Numbered from the stretch's first letter, positions 25,291 through 34,555 are shown. The stretch is DNA of 64,000 bases from Aquabacter sp. L1I39 (GCF_017742835.1 NZ_CP072392.1:2464385-2528384); one strand, 5' to 3'. Notes: generated from the letters alone by a model not told the origin. Program-made: numbers and translations.

Positions 25291-25806
25291 CGTGACCTCC
25301 AAAAATTTTGTTCCGAGGGAGCGAGCGCCGCTTCGGTGTGCCTGAGCACGCGAGAGAGGTTCTTGCCCCGATTCCCCTCCGACGGATTTGCGCCCAAACC
25401 GGAGAGGCGACCGGGGACTGCCCCCCTTCGTCGCAAAGCCACCATACAAAAGGCCGAACCTGGATCAACGGGCGAAAGCGCCGAAACCGCCTCTCCAGCC
25501 TGGATTTACGGGGAGTGTTGCAGGAATGGCACGCCACTCTGGCGCTACCTTATTACCTCATTTCGCCTTGGAAACACATAATTTGCCATATTTCCAGGAA
25601 AGCGGCGGGACACCCTTGGCGGGGCGTGCGGCCCGACCTCCGTGGCTGTGGACAGGCTCGGGCCAGCTTGCCGTTTGCGCTCACAGCGCCGCGATCAGGC
25701 CGAATCAAGCTGCCATCGGCACAGGGGCGCCTGCTAAGGTATTATCGGAGCTTGGCGCGCGTCTCGGGTCAGCGCCGGGGCACGTGGGGAAGAGTCTGGA
25801 GCGGGA
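25291..25806. other. Intergenic region upstream of the porin and TPR-glycosyltransferase genes
   Basis: This is a 516-bp divergent spacer. AT-rich patches near 25545-25600 (CCTTATTACCTC, CACATAATTTGCCATATTTCC) and near 25737-25747 (AAGGTATTATCGG) could hold promoters for the two divergent genes. No gene or clear operator is seen. Confidence 0.45.
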
Positions 25807-28599
25807 ATGAGTCAAGGCGAACGGCACGGCGCACAGGACGGCACGTGCGGAGCGGCACCAGGCGGCGATGCCACACTCTCCCCTGCCGATCTCGTCAAAC
25901 GGGGGGACGATTTGCTGAAGCAGGGCCAGCCGGCCCTCGCGGAACGGCTTTTCACCGACGCCTTGGATCGCGATCCCGGGCAGCTGCGGGCCTACCTGCA
26001 GCTTGCCAGCTTAGCCTCGGATCGCGGCGACACCGACGCGGCGCTCGCCTTTCTTGAGGCCGGGCTGGCCCGCAAGCCGGCAAGCCCGGCCCTGCGGCAT
26101 GCCAAGGCGAAGGCCCTTCGGCACGCCGGCCGTTTCTCGGAAGCGCGCGAAGCCATCAGCCCGCTGCTCGATCAGCAGCCCCCATTGGCGGACCTCATCC
26201 TGCAGGCGGCCGATCTCGCACGGCTCGATGGCAAACTCGAGGAAGCCGGACGGCTGCTGCGCGGGCTTGGCCTTTCGGTGAAGGGCGCGGCGGGTGAAGC
26301 GGTGCGCCTCGCGCGCGCCTATCGGGATGCCAAGAGAATGGACGAGGCCCGGACGCTCATGAAGGAGACGCACGAAGCCTGTCCGCAGGACAAGGGCGTG
26401 CTCAACCTTTATGCCGACCTCCTGGCAACCGCGGGAGCCGCCGCCGACCCGCAGGCCTTCGAGACGGTGCTGGCGCTGCGCCTGGCCGACGAGCCCCCTC
26501 ACCTGCGTACCCTGCTTGCGCTCGCGGAGCACCGCATCGCGCAAGGGCGGTCCGAAGAGGGCTCGGCTTTGCTGGCGCAGGCAAATGCCGCCCATCCGGA
26601 GGCGCCCCAGCCCTATCTGAAGCGGGCGGCCCTGCTGCGCGAGGCGGATGCCAAGGCGGCGCTGGCGATCATCGAGGCAGGATTGGCGCGCTTGCCGCTG
26701 CATGAGGCCCTGGCGCGGGAGAAGGCGCGGATCCTGACCGCTCTCGCGCGGGACGAGGAGGCCGAGCAGGTGCTTCGGTCGGTCCTCGACAGCGGTCGGG
26801 CAAGCGAGAAGTTCGCCTCGGCGCTTGGGCTGGATCTGGTCGCCGCCATCCGGCGGCAAGGGCGGCTTGACGAAGCGCGGCAAAAGCTGGGGACGGACTT
26901 TGCCACGGAGGCGCACGCGCGGGAGGGACTGCGCCTTGTGAATGATTTGCGGGCCGCAGGCCGGACGGCGGACGCCCTGGCGGTGATTCGTCTCATCCTG
27001 GAGCGCCATCCGCGGGACATCAACACCCTGCTCGCCCTCGCCGCCATCCTGCAGCGCAAGGAGGCCTACGGCGAAGCCGAGGACGTGGTGCGGCAGATTC
27101 TGAAGATCGACCCGACGCACGGGCGGGCCTATGCGGTGCTCGCGGATATTCAGGGACGCAAAGAGTCCGCCGCGGCCGCATTGGCCACTCTCGACCTGGG
27201 CTTTGCCCTCGGGCCGCCCAAAGCCGAGCTTTACGCGACTTCCGCAACAATTCTCTTCAACCGCGGTGAGGATCAGGCCGGCTGGATTCGTCTCAAGGAG
27301 GGTCTGGAGCACTTCCCCACTCATCGAACCCTGCTGCGCCTCGCCATCGACCAAAGCATCGCGTCAGGCCGCTTCGGCGACATGGAACCCCGTCTCGCTC
27401 TGCTGCCGGACACAGCAGAGGAACGATCCATGCGGCATGTCTTCAGGGCGAAGGCGGCTCTGGCGCGGCTGCAATTCGATGAGGCGGATCCGGCGCTGGC
27501 GGCGGCGGAGCGCGAAGCACCCGACAACCACTATGTCTTCATCCACCAGCTTGTGGCGGCCATGCCCCGGCTGCGCATGGAAGAGGCGCGGCGGGCACGA
27601 CGTTTCCTGCGCCACCTCGTTCGCAACGGCGACCCCGACCAGGTTCATTCCGCCCACAGGGTCCTCGGCTTCTACAGCGAGGTGTTCAACGATTTGCTCA
27701 CCGACCCGGCAGCCACGGTGGCGGGAAACGAGGCGCTGGCCCGCAACGATCTGGACAGGCTGTGTGAGGTGGCACGCGACTTTCCCGATTCGACGGGCTT
27801 GGCCGTGGCTCTGGTGGTCGCCCTACGTCGAGCTGGCCGGTTGCCCGGGCCAAAGCCCAGTCGGGCGGGCGAGGCGTTCATTCCGCGCCTCGTGCACCAG
27901 TTCTGGGACACGCCAGATATCCCCAAAGATCTCGACCCGTTCATCGAGAGTTGGCAGACGATCAATCCGGGCTGGACCTACCGCCGCTATGACATCGAGG
28001 CAGCGGCCAAGCTGCTTGCGGAACGAATGCCGGCCCCGGTCCTCAGTGCCTTCCACGCTGCCCGCCATCCGGCGCACAAGGCCGACATTTTTCGGCTCGC
28101 GGTGCTGTTGTTGCAGGGGGGGGTCTATGCGGACATCGATGATCGCTGCACGGGACCGCTCCACCAGTTGTGCGCCCGGGCAACCCTTGTCCTGCGGCAC
28201 GAAAATCTTGGGTCGATCGGCAACAATTTCATGGCCTGCCGCCCGGGCCATCCGCTCATCGGCAAGGCGCTTCTGGGCGCAGTCAAAGCGACGCTGGAGG
28301 GGCACTCGGAAGCCATATGGCTTTCCACCGGCCCCGGCCTCATCACGCGCACCTTCGCCCAGCTATATGCAGGCGACGCGGCTGTGAGGAGCGAGTTGGA
28401 GGCCCAGACGCACCTGCTCCCGGACTTCGTGCTCCGCAACTTCGTCGCATGCGGCCTGCGCGCCGTCTACAAGTCCACGGACAAGCACTGGGTGCAGCGG
28501 GATTTCGGTGGTCGGTCTACAACTGGTCGCGCCGAAACACAAACCGCGGCGGCAGCAGACGGTCCGGCTGCGCCCCTGGCGGCCGAACCCACCAATTAG
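25807..28599 (+). CDS. TPR-repeat protein fused to a DXD-type glycosyltransferase
   Basis: This large protein has 930 residues. From about 25 to 640 it consists of degenerate tetratricopeptide repeats (ADLVKRGDDLLKQGQPALAERLF, AYRDAKRMDEARTLM, AILQRKEAYGEAEDVV). The C-terminal region, about 695-900, resembles OCH1/TcdB-type glycosyltransferases: IPRLVHQFWDTPDIPKDL, HKADIFRLAVLLLQGGVYADIDD with the metal-binding D-x-D near 775-779, and NNFMACRPGHPLI. No signal peptide is seen. It probably glycosylates a surface polymer or protein, with the TPRs recognising the acceptor; the substrate is unknown. It stands alone between two divergent promoters and tRNA-Pro. Confidence 0.85.
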   Translation: MSQGERHGAQDGTCGAAPGGDATLSPADLVKRGDDLLKQGQPALAERLFTDALDRDPGQLRAYLQLASLASDRGDTDAALAFLEAGLARKPASPALRHAKAKALRHAGRFSEAREAISPLLDQQPPLADLILQAADLARLDGKLEEAGRLLRGLGLSVKGAAGEAVRLARAYRDAKRMDEARTLMKETHEACPQDKGVLNLYADLLATAGAAADPQAFETVLALRLADEPPHLRTLLALAEHRIAQGRSEEGSALLAQANAAHPEAPQPYLKRAALLREADAKAALAIIEAGLARLPLHEALAREKARILTALARDEEAEQVLRSVLDSGRASEKFASALGLDLVAAIRRQGRLDEARQKLGTDFATEAHAREGLRLVNDLRAAGRTADALAVIRLILERHPRDINTLLALAAILQRKEAYGEAEDVVRQILKIDPTHGRAYAVLADIQGRKESAAAALATLDLGFALGPPKAELYATSATILFNRGEDQAGWIRLKEGLEHFPTHRTLLRLAIDQSIASGRFGDMEPRLALLPDTAEERSMRHVFRAKAALARLQFDEADPALAAAEREAPDNHYVFIHQLVAAMPRLRMEEARRARRFLRHLVRNGDPDQVHSAHRVLGFYSEVFNDLLTDPAATVAGNEALARNDLDRLCEVARDFPDSTGLAVALVVALRRAGRLPGPKPSRAGEAFIPRLVHQFWDTPDIPKDLDPFIESWQTINPGWTYRRYDIEAAAKLLAERMPAPVLSAFHAARHPAHKADIFRLAVLLLQGGVYADIDDRCTGPLHQLCARATLVLRHENLGSIGNNFMACRPGHPLIGKALLGAVKATLEGHSEAIWLSTGPGLITRTFAQLYAGDAAVRSELEAQTHLLPDFVLRNFVACGLRAVYKSTDKHWVQRDFGGRSTTGRAETQTAAAADGPAAPLAAEPTN

Positions 28600-28808
28600 G
28601 CGTAAAGTGCCGGCGAATCAGCGCGCCCTGTCCCAGGCTCCGCAAAAAGAAGAAGAAACAAAGCCAAGCTGATGAGGCACAAGCCGTCATCGCGCCGTTA
28701 CGAGCGGACTGTGTGGGATTTGTCGAAGAGCTAGAAATGGGGGCTGGGTTTTCGTCTTCGCCTCAATCCCCGGGACCGGATTGAAACTCTGAAAACCCTT
28801 GAGTCGGC

Positions 28809-28885
28809 TGGTCGGAGTGGCAGGATTTGAACCTGCGACCCCCACGTCCCGAACGTGGTGCGCTACCAGACTGCGCTACACTCCG
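28809..28885 (-). tRNA. tRNA-Pro (anticodon CGG)
   Basis: This is a 77-nt tRNA on the minus strand. The acceptor stem pairs CGGAGTG with CACTCCG, with discriminator A and encoded CCA. The anticodon loop TTCGGGA gives CGG, reading CCG. Confidence 0.97.
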
Positions 28886-29055
28886 AACCGAGGGCCGAGC
28901 GTCTAGCATCGCCTGTTCGGGGACGCAAGGGCGATCTGGGGACAACCTCGCTTGAACCCCCATCGCCCACATGCCATAGGAGGCGCCGCCTGCCACGGCG
29001 TATCGTTACGGACAGCCATGTGACCGGCAGGCTTGGCACCAGGGAGTACTCGAAG

Positions 29056-29883
29056 ATGGCGAATGACGTCGGCGCCAGCGGGCTCATGAACGGCAAGCGC
29101 GGGCTGATTCTCGGCGTCGCCAACAATCGATCCATTGCTTATGGCATCGCCAAGTCCGCGCGCGCCCACGGGGCGGAGATCGCGCTGACCTATCAGGGCG
29201 AGGCGCTGAAAAAGCGGGTGGAGCCTCTGGCGGCGGAACTCGGCGGGCATTTGGTGGGCCATTGCGACGTCACCGACCCGGCCACCATGGACGCTGTCTT
29301 CGCTGAGACCGAGCGCCTGTTCGGCAAGCTCGACTTCCTGGTCCACGCCATCGCCTTTTCCAACAAGGACGAGCTGGACGGCCGCTACGTGGATACGACG
29401 GCGGACAATTTCAACAAGACCATGCTCATCTCCTGTTACTCCTTCACCGCCATCGCGCAGCGGGCGGAGAAGCTGATGGCGGATGGCGGGTCGCTGCTGA
29501 CCCTCACCTATTACGGCGCCGAGAAGTGGATGCCGCACTACAATGTGATGGGTGTGGCCAAGGCGGCGCTGGAAGCCTCGGTGCGCTACCTGGCGGCGGA
29601 CCTCGGCCCCAAGGGCATCCGTGTGAATGCCGTCTCGGCTGGCCCCATCAAGACGCTGGCCGCCTCGGGAATCGGCGATTTCCGCTACATCCTGAAGTGG
29701 AACGAACTGAACTCCCCTCTGCGCCGCACGGTCACCACCGACGAGGTGGGCGATACCAGCGTGTATCTGCTCTCCGATCTCTCCCGCGGCGTTACGGGCG
29801 AGGTGCATCACGTGGATGCGGGCTATCATATCGTCGGCATGAAGCATCCCGACGCGCCGGACCTCGCCCTCGTCCGGGACTAG
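29056..29883 (+). CDS. fabI: Enoyl-[acyl-carrier-protein] reductase (NADH) FabI
   Basis: This cytoplasmic SDR-type enzyme of 275 residues catalyses the last reduction step in fatty acid elongation. The cofactor motif GVANNRSIAYGIAKS is near residues 20-34. FabI's active-site spacing Y152 and Y162-x6-K169 (TYYGAEKWMPHYNVMGVAK) and the triclosan-region SAGPIKTLAASGI are present. The ATG at 29056 follows a GGGAG about 10 nt upstream; the frame is open further upstream but that part overlaps the tRNA. The two small secreted protein genes follow on the same strand. Confidence 0.96.
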   Translation: MANDVGASGLMNGKRGLILGVANNRSIAYGIAKSARAHGAEIALTYQGEALKKRVEPLAAELGGHLVGHCDVTDPATMDAVFAETERLFGKLDFLVHAIAFSNKDELDGRYVDTTADNFNKTMLISCYSFTAIAQRAEKLMADGGSLLTLTYYGAEKWMPHYNVMGVAKAALEASVRYLAADLGPKGIRVNAVSAGPIKTLAASGIGDFRYILKWNELNSPLRRTVTTDEVGDTSVYLLSDLSRGVTGEVHHVDAGYHIVGMKHPDAPDLALVRD

Positions 29884-29914
29884 CCACGTCGTCGTCGGGA
29901 CCGAGGAGTTGACC

Positions 29915-30451
29915 ATGAGTCCATCCCGCCTTTCCGCCCGGTCGCCGTCCTCCTGTCTGCGCCTCGCCGCCCTTGCCGCCGCCCTGGGCGCGGCGGCGGT
30001 GTGCGCGCCCGCACCGGCCGCGGCGCAGGCACCGCCGGATTTCCAGGCCTATCCCCTACGGGATCGGCTGCTGGGGCCGGGTGGCGCCGTGTTTCCTGAC
30101 TATGTGAACCCCTCGCTGCCCGGCATCGCCTATCTGACAGGCACCACGGGCGGCCCGAAGGGCATGGTGTTCGGCACCGCCACGGCGGACATGCTGTGCC
30201 AGGCTTCGCAGCGGCCGGTGATCCAGGTCCTTTCGGGGCCGCCGGGGGCACGCATCTCCGTGGAACCGGGCACCTTCACCGCGACGCGGACCGATGCCGG
30301 CTCCACCTATTGCCTGGGCCGGCCGGTCAGCGGGGCGGTGGTGCGCTATTCCGGCCGGGTTCCCAAGGGCGGAACCACCTTGACGCTCCGCGTGACCTAC
30401 CCGCCGCTCGGCGCCTGGTATGACCACGTGGTGCGCGTACCCGTGCGCTGA
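29915..30451 (+). CDS. Secreted protein of unknown function, paralogue A
   Basis: This protein of 178 residues has an N-terminal signal peptide (LRLAALAAALGAAAVCAPAPAAAQA). The mature part has two cysteines (DMLCQAS and TYCLG), a central VEPGTFTATRT block and a C-terminal YPPLGAWYDH segment. The same two cysteines and blocks recur in the next gene, so the two are tandem paralogues. GAGGAG precedes the ATG by about 7 nt. A TTG at 29909 is a weak alternative. No family is recognised; a periplasmic beta-rich protein is plausible. Confidence 0.75.
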   Translation: MSPSRLSARSPSSCLRLAALAAALGAAAVCAPAPAAAQAPPDFQAYPLRDRLLGPGGAVFPDYVNPSLPGIAYLTGTTGGPKGMVFGTATADMLCQASQRPVIQVLSGPPGARISVEPGTFTATRTDAGSTYCLGRPVSGAVVRYSGRVPKGGTTLTLRVTYPPLGAWYDHVVRVPVR

Positions 30452-30480
30452 CCGCGCCTGGCTTGGAGGGGGAGAGGGCC

Positions 30481-30903
30481 ATGACGAGACAGGCAATGCG
30501 TGCGAAGGCGGCCCCTGCAGGGCTGGGTGTCGCCTTGCTCATGGCCGCAGCGGCCACACCCGCCTGGGCCGAGCGCGACAATGATCCGGACGCCTATGTG
30601 GTGAATTTCTTCACCGGAGGCGGCAAGGACGGGGTGCTGTTCGCGGCCGGTACCGCGAACCAGCAATGCATCAGCCAGGGCCCGGCGCGGATCGAGGTGG
30701 TGTCCACCTCTCCAGGCGTCCGGCTCAGCGTGCAGCCGGGCACCTTCGTCGTTACCGGAACGGACTATGGCTACCTGGTGTGCCTGGGACAGCGTCTGCC
30801 GGGCGCGGTGGTCACCGGCAGCGGAAGTGGCGAGGCCCATATCCGGGTCTATTATCCTCCCGTCGGCCAGTGGTACGACCACACGCTGACCGTAGGCCGC
30901 TGA
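30481..30903 (+). CDS. Secreted protein of unknown function, paralogue B
   Basis: This protein of 140 residues has a signal peptide (AAPAGLGVALLMAAAATPAWA, cleavage before ERDN). It aligns by eye with paralogue A: GVLFAAGTANQQC, RLSVQPGTFVVTGTD, VCLGQRLPGAVV and YYPPVGQWYDH correspond in order and spacing. It lacks the longer N-terminal mature segment of paralogue A. The start at 30481 is preferred over an upstream ATG at 30463 because the signal peptide then has a normal length. The phosphatase gene starts 1 bp after its stop. Confidence 0.75.
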   Translation: MTRQAMRAKAAPAGLGVALLMAAAATPAWAERDNDPDAYVVNFFTGGGKDGVLFAAGTANQQCISQGPARIEVVSTSPGVRLSVQPGTFVVTGTDYGYLVCLGQRLPGAVVTGSGSGEAHIRVYYPPVGQWYDHTLTVGR

Positions 30904-30904
30904 C

Positions 30905-31486
30905 ATGAAGCGGCACTTTCTGGTTCGCCACGGGGAGACGGACTGGAACGTCGCCGGCCGGCTCCAGGGCCGCACCAATGTGCCGCTCAACCGCCTTGGC
31001 CGCTTCCAGGCGGCCCAGGTGGGCCGCGTGCTGCATCAGTTGGTAGGGGACGTGGCGGCGCTCGCCTATGTGTCGAGCCCCCTGGTGCGGGCAGTGGAAA
31101 CCATGCGCATCCTGCGCACCACGCTCGACTTGCCGGCGCTGGAATTCGAGCAGGACGCTGACCTCGCCGAAATCTCGTTCGGACGGTGGGAAGGCCATAC
31201 CTGGCCGGACCTGCGCCGTCGCTTCGGCGATGACGTTACGGCGCGCGACCTCGATCCGTGGAACTTCATTCCCCCCGGCGGAGAGAGCTATGTGCAGCTT
31301 GCCGCCCGTGCCGAGGCTGCGCTCGACCGGTTGCCGGGCGATGCAGTGGTGGTGACCCATGGCGGCGTCATCCGCGCCCTGCTGCACGTGCGCGCGGGCA
31401 TGCCCGCTGGCGAAGCCGCCATCCTGCCGGTGCGGCAAGGGGCGATCTATGTGCTGGCCGGCGGCATGTTCAAGGTCGCCGACTGA
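30905..31486 (+). CDS. Histidine phosphatase (phosphoglycerate mutase-like) family protein
   Basis: This cytoplasmic phosphatase of 193 residues has the catalytic RHG motif (LVRHGETDWN, His at residue 9) and the second histidine in VVTHGGVIRALL near 151. LQGRTNVPLNRLGRFQA and SPLVRAVETMRIL are typical of the cofactor-dependent phosphoglycerate mutase/CobC-like branch. The substrate is not evident: no cobalamin genes adjoin it. It is closely spaced behind the two secreted-protein genes. A hairpin (CAGGGGC/GCCCCTG, 31492-31522) follows and separates it from the convergent lipoprotein gene. Confidence 0.88.
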   Translation: MKRHFLVRHGETDWNVAGRLQGRTNVPLNRLGRFQAAQVGRVLHQLVGDVAALAYVSSPLVRAVETMRILRTTLDLPALEFEQDADLAEISFGRWEGHTWPDLRRRFGDDVTARDLDPWNFIPPGGESYVQLAARAEAALDRLPGDAVVVTHGGVIRALLHVRAGMPAGEAAILPVRQGAIYVLAGGMFKVAD

Positions 31487-31530
31487 GGTGCCAGGGGCCG
31501 CGTCGCCCGCAGGCCGCCCCTGCCCTGTCT

Positions 31531-31971
31531 TCAGCTGACCGCGACCCAGTTGCCTTCCGGGGTGCGGCAGGCGACGCCGCGCGAGAGCTGCGGCTTGCCC
31601 TGCAGGTAGATGGTGTGGGTGAAATCCCGGCAGCGGGCATAATTGGGCCGCGAATAGGCCGGACCGGCGATGACCGTGCCGTGCGCGCCATTGTCGCCCC
31701 GCCAGCCCACCGGCGAGCCCGGCCCGCCGGTTTCCAGCGCCGTGGTCTCCGCCGTCATGGCGCGCTGACGGTCGCCGTCGTCGAGCCCGGTGCCGAATGC
31801 TCCGCCCAGGAGGCCGCCCGGAGCAGCAACCAGCCCCTTGGTTTCCGGCGCTGGCGTGGGTCCGAGGCTGGCAAACATGCCCGCACCCGGCGGCTTGGTC
31901 TCGCCATCGGTCACGCAACCCGCAAGCAGAGCGGAGCCGAGCACCACAGCTGCCATCCTGCACGCGTTCAT
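31531..31971 (-). CDS. Surface-antigen-like lipoprotein (RT0821/17-kDa antigen type)
   Basis: This predicted outer-membrane lipoprotein has 146 residues. The N-terminus MNACRMAAVVLGSALLAGC contains a lipobox (LAGC). A short glycine-rich segment (GGLLGGAFGTGL) is followed by a C-terminal domain with RDFTHTIYLQGKPQLSRGVACRTPEGNW, typical of the rickettsial 17-kDa/RT0821-like surface-antigen family. I chose the ATG at 31971, which begins the signal peptide, rather than the upstream end of the open frame. It lies just downstream of the two-component kinase on the same strand but has a 105-bp spacer, so co-transcription is uncertain. Confidence 0.8.
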   Translation of the reverse strand: MNACRMAAVVLGSALLAGCVTDGETKPPGAGMFASLGPTPAPETKGLVAAPGGLLGGAFGTGLDDGDRQRAMTAETTALETGGPGSPVGWRGDNGAHGTVIAGPAYSRPNYARCRDFTHTIYLQGKPQLSRGVACRTPEGNWVAVS

Positions 31972-32075
31972 GAAGCCGTCCCCTTCAAGCCGATGCCCTT
32001 CCGATAAGCACGCGCGCGGCGGGACATCAATGCCTGACCGCCGGAATGCAGGTGGCATTTTTCGCGTCCGTCCGG

Positions 32076-33479
32076 TCACGCCGAGGGGGCGGACGGCAGG
32101 ACCAATTCGGCGCGCAGACCGCCAATGGGGGCCGTGGAGAGCTCGAGCCGGCCGCCATACAGGTCCGCCAGTTCCTGCACGATGGACAGGCCGAGGCCGG
32201 AGCCGGGCTTCGATTCGTCCAGCCGCCGCCCCCGGCGGCCCACCTCCGCGCGCTTGGCGGCGCCGAGGCCGGGGCCGTCATCGTCGATGATCACGCGCAG
32301 ATAGGTGCGGTCCGCGGGATGGCGCGGGCGCTCGGCAAACAGGCGCACCTCGATGCGCGCATGGGCCCATTTGCAGGCATTGTCCACGAGGTTGCCCACC
32401 ATCTCCTCCACGTCCTGCCGCTCGCCCCGGAAGCGCACGCTGTCGGGAGCGATGACGTCGATGGCAAGGTCCTTGCCACGGTGAATCTTCTCCATGGTGC
32501 GGGCCAGGGCGACGACGATCGAGCGGACCTCGCAGATGGTGGCCGGGGCGGCGGAGACGCGGGCAGCGAGGCGCGCCCGCTCCAGATGGTGCGCCACCTG
32601 GTCGCGCATGACGCCGGCCTGGTCCCGCACCCGCTGGGCGAGCGGATCGTCGCGATTCCCGGCCTCGTTGAGGAGGACGGAGAGCGGGGTCTTCAGGGCA
32701 TGGGCGAGATTGCCCACATGGGTACGCGCCCGCTCGACGATCTCCTTGTTGGCGTCGATGAGGGCGTTCAGCTCCGTCACCAGGGGCGAGATTTCCTCGG
32801 GATAGTCACCCTCGAGCCGCTCGGCCCTGCCGGAGCGCACCGCGGCGAGGTCGGCCGAGATGCGCGCCAATGGCCGGAGGCCGAACCGCACCTGAAGCAG
32901 CACGATGAGGAGAAAGGCGACGCCCAGCACCGCGAAAGTGCCCATCAATGCCAGGTTGAAGTGGACCATGTCCCCCTGGATCTCGCCGGCATCGCCGGCC
33001 ACGGTGACCACGAAGCGGCCGTCCTCGCCGAGATCCACGCCGCGCTCGACGGCTCGCAGCGGCTGGTGCTCGGGGCCTGTCAGATAGCCCTCGCTGACCG
33101 CACCGAACGGCCCGGCCTGCGTGTCGGGATGCAGCAAGGGCAGGACGAAGTCCGCCAGCGAGCGAGAGGTCCGCACACGGGTGGCCGCTCCATCCACCCG
33201 CGTCACCTGCCAGTACCAGCCGGACATGGGAAACAGGAACAGGGGATCGCTGAGCACCTGGGGATTGGGCATGTCGGTGCCGGGCGCTTGCGTCGCCGCC
33301 ACCTCCGCCACGATGGTCTTCAGATAGATATCGAGCCGCCGGTCGAACGCCCGTTCCACGCCGTTGCGATAGAGCGAGGAGAGAACGAAACCCACCACCA
33401 GCAGGACCGCCGCGGTGACCACCACGGCAAACAGGAACAGGCGGAAGGCAAGGGAGCCGGCCTGCGTCTTCTCGCTCAT
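32076..33479 (-). CDS. Two-component sensor histidine kinase (FeuQ/PhoQ-like)
   Basis: This membrane kinase of 467 residues has a first transmembrane helix near residues 14-34, a periplasmic domain of about 140 residues, a second helix near 180-200 and a HAMP-like linker. The phosphoacceptor histidine lies in GNLAHALKTPLSVLLNE. The ATPase domain has N box LVDNACKWA, G1 DDDGPGLG and G2 GSGLGLSIV. The gene follows its response regulator by 35 bp. The pair resembles FeuPQ of rhizobia (cyclic glucan export, osmoadaptation) and PhoPQ; which signal it senses is not shown here. Confidence 0.9.
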   Translation of the reverse strand: MSEKTQAGSLAFRLFLFAVVVTAAVLLVVGFVLSSLYRNGVERAFDRRLDIYLKTIVAEVAATQAPGTDMPNPQVLSDPLFLFPMSGWYWQVTRVDGAATRVRTSRSLADFVLPLLHPDTQAGPFGAVSEGYLTGPEHQPLRAVERGVDLGEDGRFVVTVAGDAGEIQGDMVHFNLALMGTFAVLGVAFLLIVLLQVRFGLRPLARISADLAAVRSGRAERLEGDYPEEISPLVTELNALIDANKEIVERARTHVGNLAHALKTPLSVLLNEAGNRDDPLAQRVRDQAGVMRDQVAHHLERARLAARVSAAPATICEVRSIVVALARTMEKIHRGKDLAIDVIAPDSVRFRGERQDVEEMVGNLVDNACKWAHARIEVRLFAERPRHPADRTYLRVIIDDDGPGLGAAKRAEVGRRGRRLDESKPGSGLGLSIVQELADLYGGRLELSTAPIGGLRAELVLPSAPSA

Positions 33480-33514
33480 GGCTCAGGCCGATGCGCCGGG
33501 TCTGGCGTTCCCCA

Positions 33515-34195
33515 TCAGCGTGTCTCCGGCGGAACGAGCAGGTAGCCGAGCCCGCGGACGGTCTGGATGACATCGCATTCCAGTTTCTTGCGCAGGCGCC
33601 CGACGAACACTTCGATGGTGTTGGAATCCCGGTCGAAGTCCTGATCGTAAAGGTGCTCCACCAGTTCGGCGCGGGAGACCACCCGGCCCACATGGTGCAT
33701 GAGATAGGCGAGAAGCCGGTATTCGTGGCTGGTGAGCTTCACCGGGCTGCCATTCACCGAGACGCGCCCGGACCGGGTATCGAGCCGCACCGGCCCGCAG
33801 GACAGTTCGCTGCTGGCATGGCCGGTGGCGCGCCGCAGCAGCGCCCGCAGGCGGGCCAGCACCTCCTCCATGTGGAAGGGCTTGGACACATAGTCGTCCG
33901 CGCCCGCATCGAAGCCCTGGACCTTGTCGCTCCAGCGGTCGCGGGCGGTGAGGATGAGCACCGGCATGGTCTTGCGCGATCGCCGCCAGCTTTCCAGCAC
34001 GGAGATTCCGTCGCGCTTTGGAAGCCCGATATCGAGCACCACCGCGTCATAAGGCTCGGTGTCGCCCAGATAGAGGCCTTCCTCGCCGTCAAAGGCGGTA
34101 TCGACGGCATAGCCTGCCTCGCCGAGGGCCGAGACAAGCTGCCGGTTAAGGTCCGGGTCGTCTTCGATCACAAGCAGGCGCACGACACACGTCAT
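33515..34195 (-). CDS. OmpR-family response regulator (FeuP/PhoP-like)
   Basis: This DNA-binding regulator has 226 residues. The receiver domain has the acidic pocket in LLVIEDDPDLN, the phosphorylated aspartate in AVVLDIGLPK, threonine in LILTARD and lysine in VSKPFH. The C-terminal winged helix contains LTSHEYRLLAYLM and the RDSNTIEVFVGRLRKKL recognition region, matching the FeuP/PhoP branch. The start is ambiguous: GTG at 34207 has a GAGGGG upstream, ATG 34195 is used here, and GTG 34183 would give the family-typical MRLLVIEDD N-terminus. It precedes its kinase gene. Confidence 0.9.
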   Translation of the reverse strand: MTCVVRLLVIEDDPDLNRQLVSALGEAGYAVDTAFDGEEGLYLGDTEPYDAVVLDIGLPKRDGISVLESWRRSRKTMPVLILTARDRWSDKVQGFDAGADDYVSKPFHMEEVLARLRALLRRATGHASSELSCGPVRLDTRSGRVSVNGSPVKLTSHEYRLLAYLMHHVGRVVSRAELVEHLYDQDFDRDSNTIEVFVGRLRKKLECDVIQTVRGLGYLLVPPETR

Positions 34196-34333
34196 CCTTC
34201 CAGACACGGCCCCTCAACACTCCGACCATGTCTTCAGCCAATGGAGGAGTGCGGCAGCCCTGAATCGCGTTCCTTCAATAACTTGGAAGCTAAATCAGCG
34301 GCCAGTGCTGTTCAACCCGGTGCCTGTGCGGCT

Positions 34334-34555
34334 TCACCGCCATCCGCACAGGCGACGGCCGACCGCATTATGGGCCTTCACGTCGCGGATGGTCTGGTCC
34401 GTGTCCGCAGGGGTCCAACTGATGGGGCGGGCTGCCCGGCAGAACACCTCCGTCCCGCCGCCAGCCGTCATCGGCGCGCAGGCGGACAGGATCAAGAGCA
34501 TCCCGCTCGGCGCCAAGGCGCGCCAGCCGCGCCGCCTCCAGGGCATGTGCCGCAT
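34334..34555 (-). CDS. Rz1-like outer-membrane spanin lipoprotein, embedded in the Rz-like gene
   Basis: This is a small lipoprotein of about 73 residues. The hydrophobic stretch LAPSGMLLILSAC ends in a lipobox (LSAC), followed by a short soluble part with a second cysteine (EVFCRAARPISW), as in phage o-spanins. Its first two-thirds lie inside the Rz-like gene in another frame, the classic embedded Rz/Rz1 arrangement. It follows the GH108 endolysin, consistent with a lysis role in disrupting the outer membrane. An internal ATG at 34546 is an alternative start. Confidence 0.65.
   Translation of the reverse strand: MRHMPWRRRGWRALAPSGMLLILSACAPMTAGGGTEVFCRAARPISWTPADTDQTIRDVKAHNAVGRRLCGWR

Noticed and set aside
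23791..25581. A 596-residue plus-strand frame opposite the major porin
   Set aside because: It is antisense to a recognised porin; the composition (Gly/Arg/Val/Glu-rich) and lack of motifs indicate an artefact of high GC.
28600..28808. Small genes between the TPR-glycosyltransferase and tRNA-Pro
   Set aside because: Only short frames without ribosome-binding sites or family features are present.
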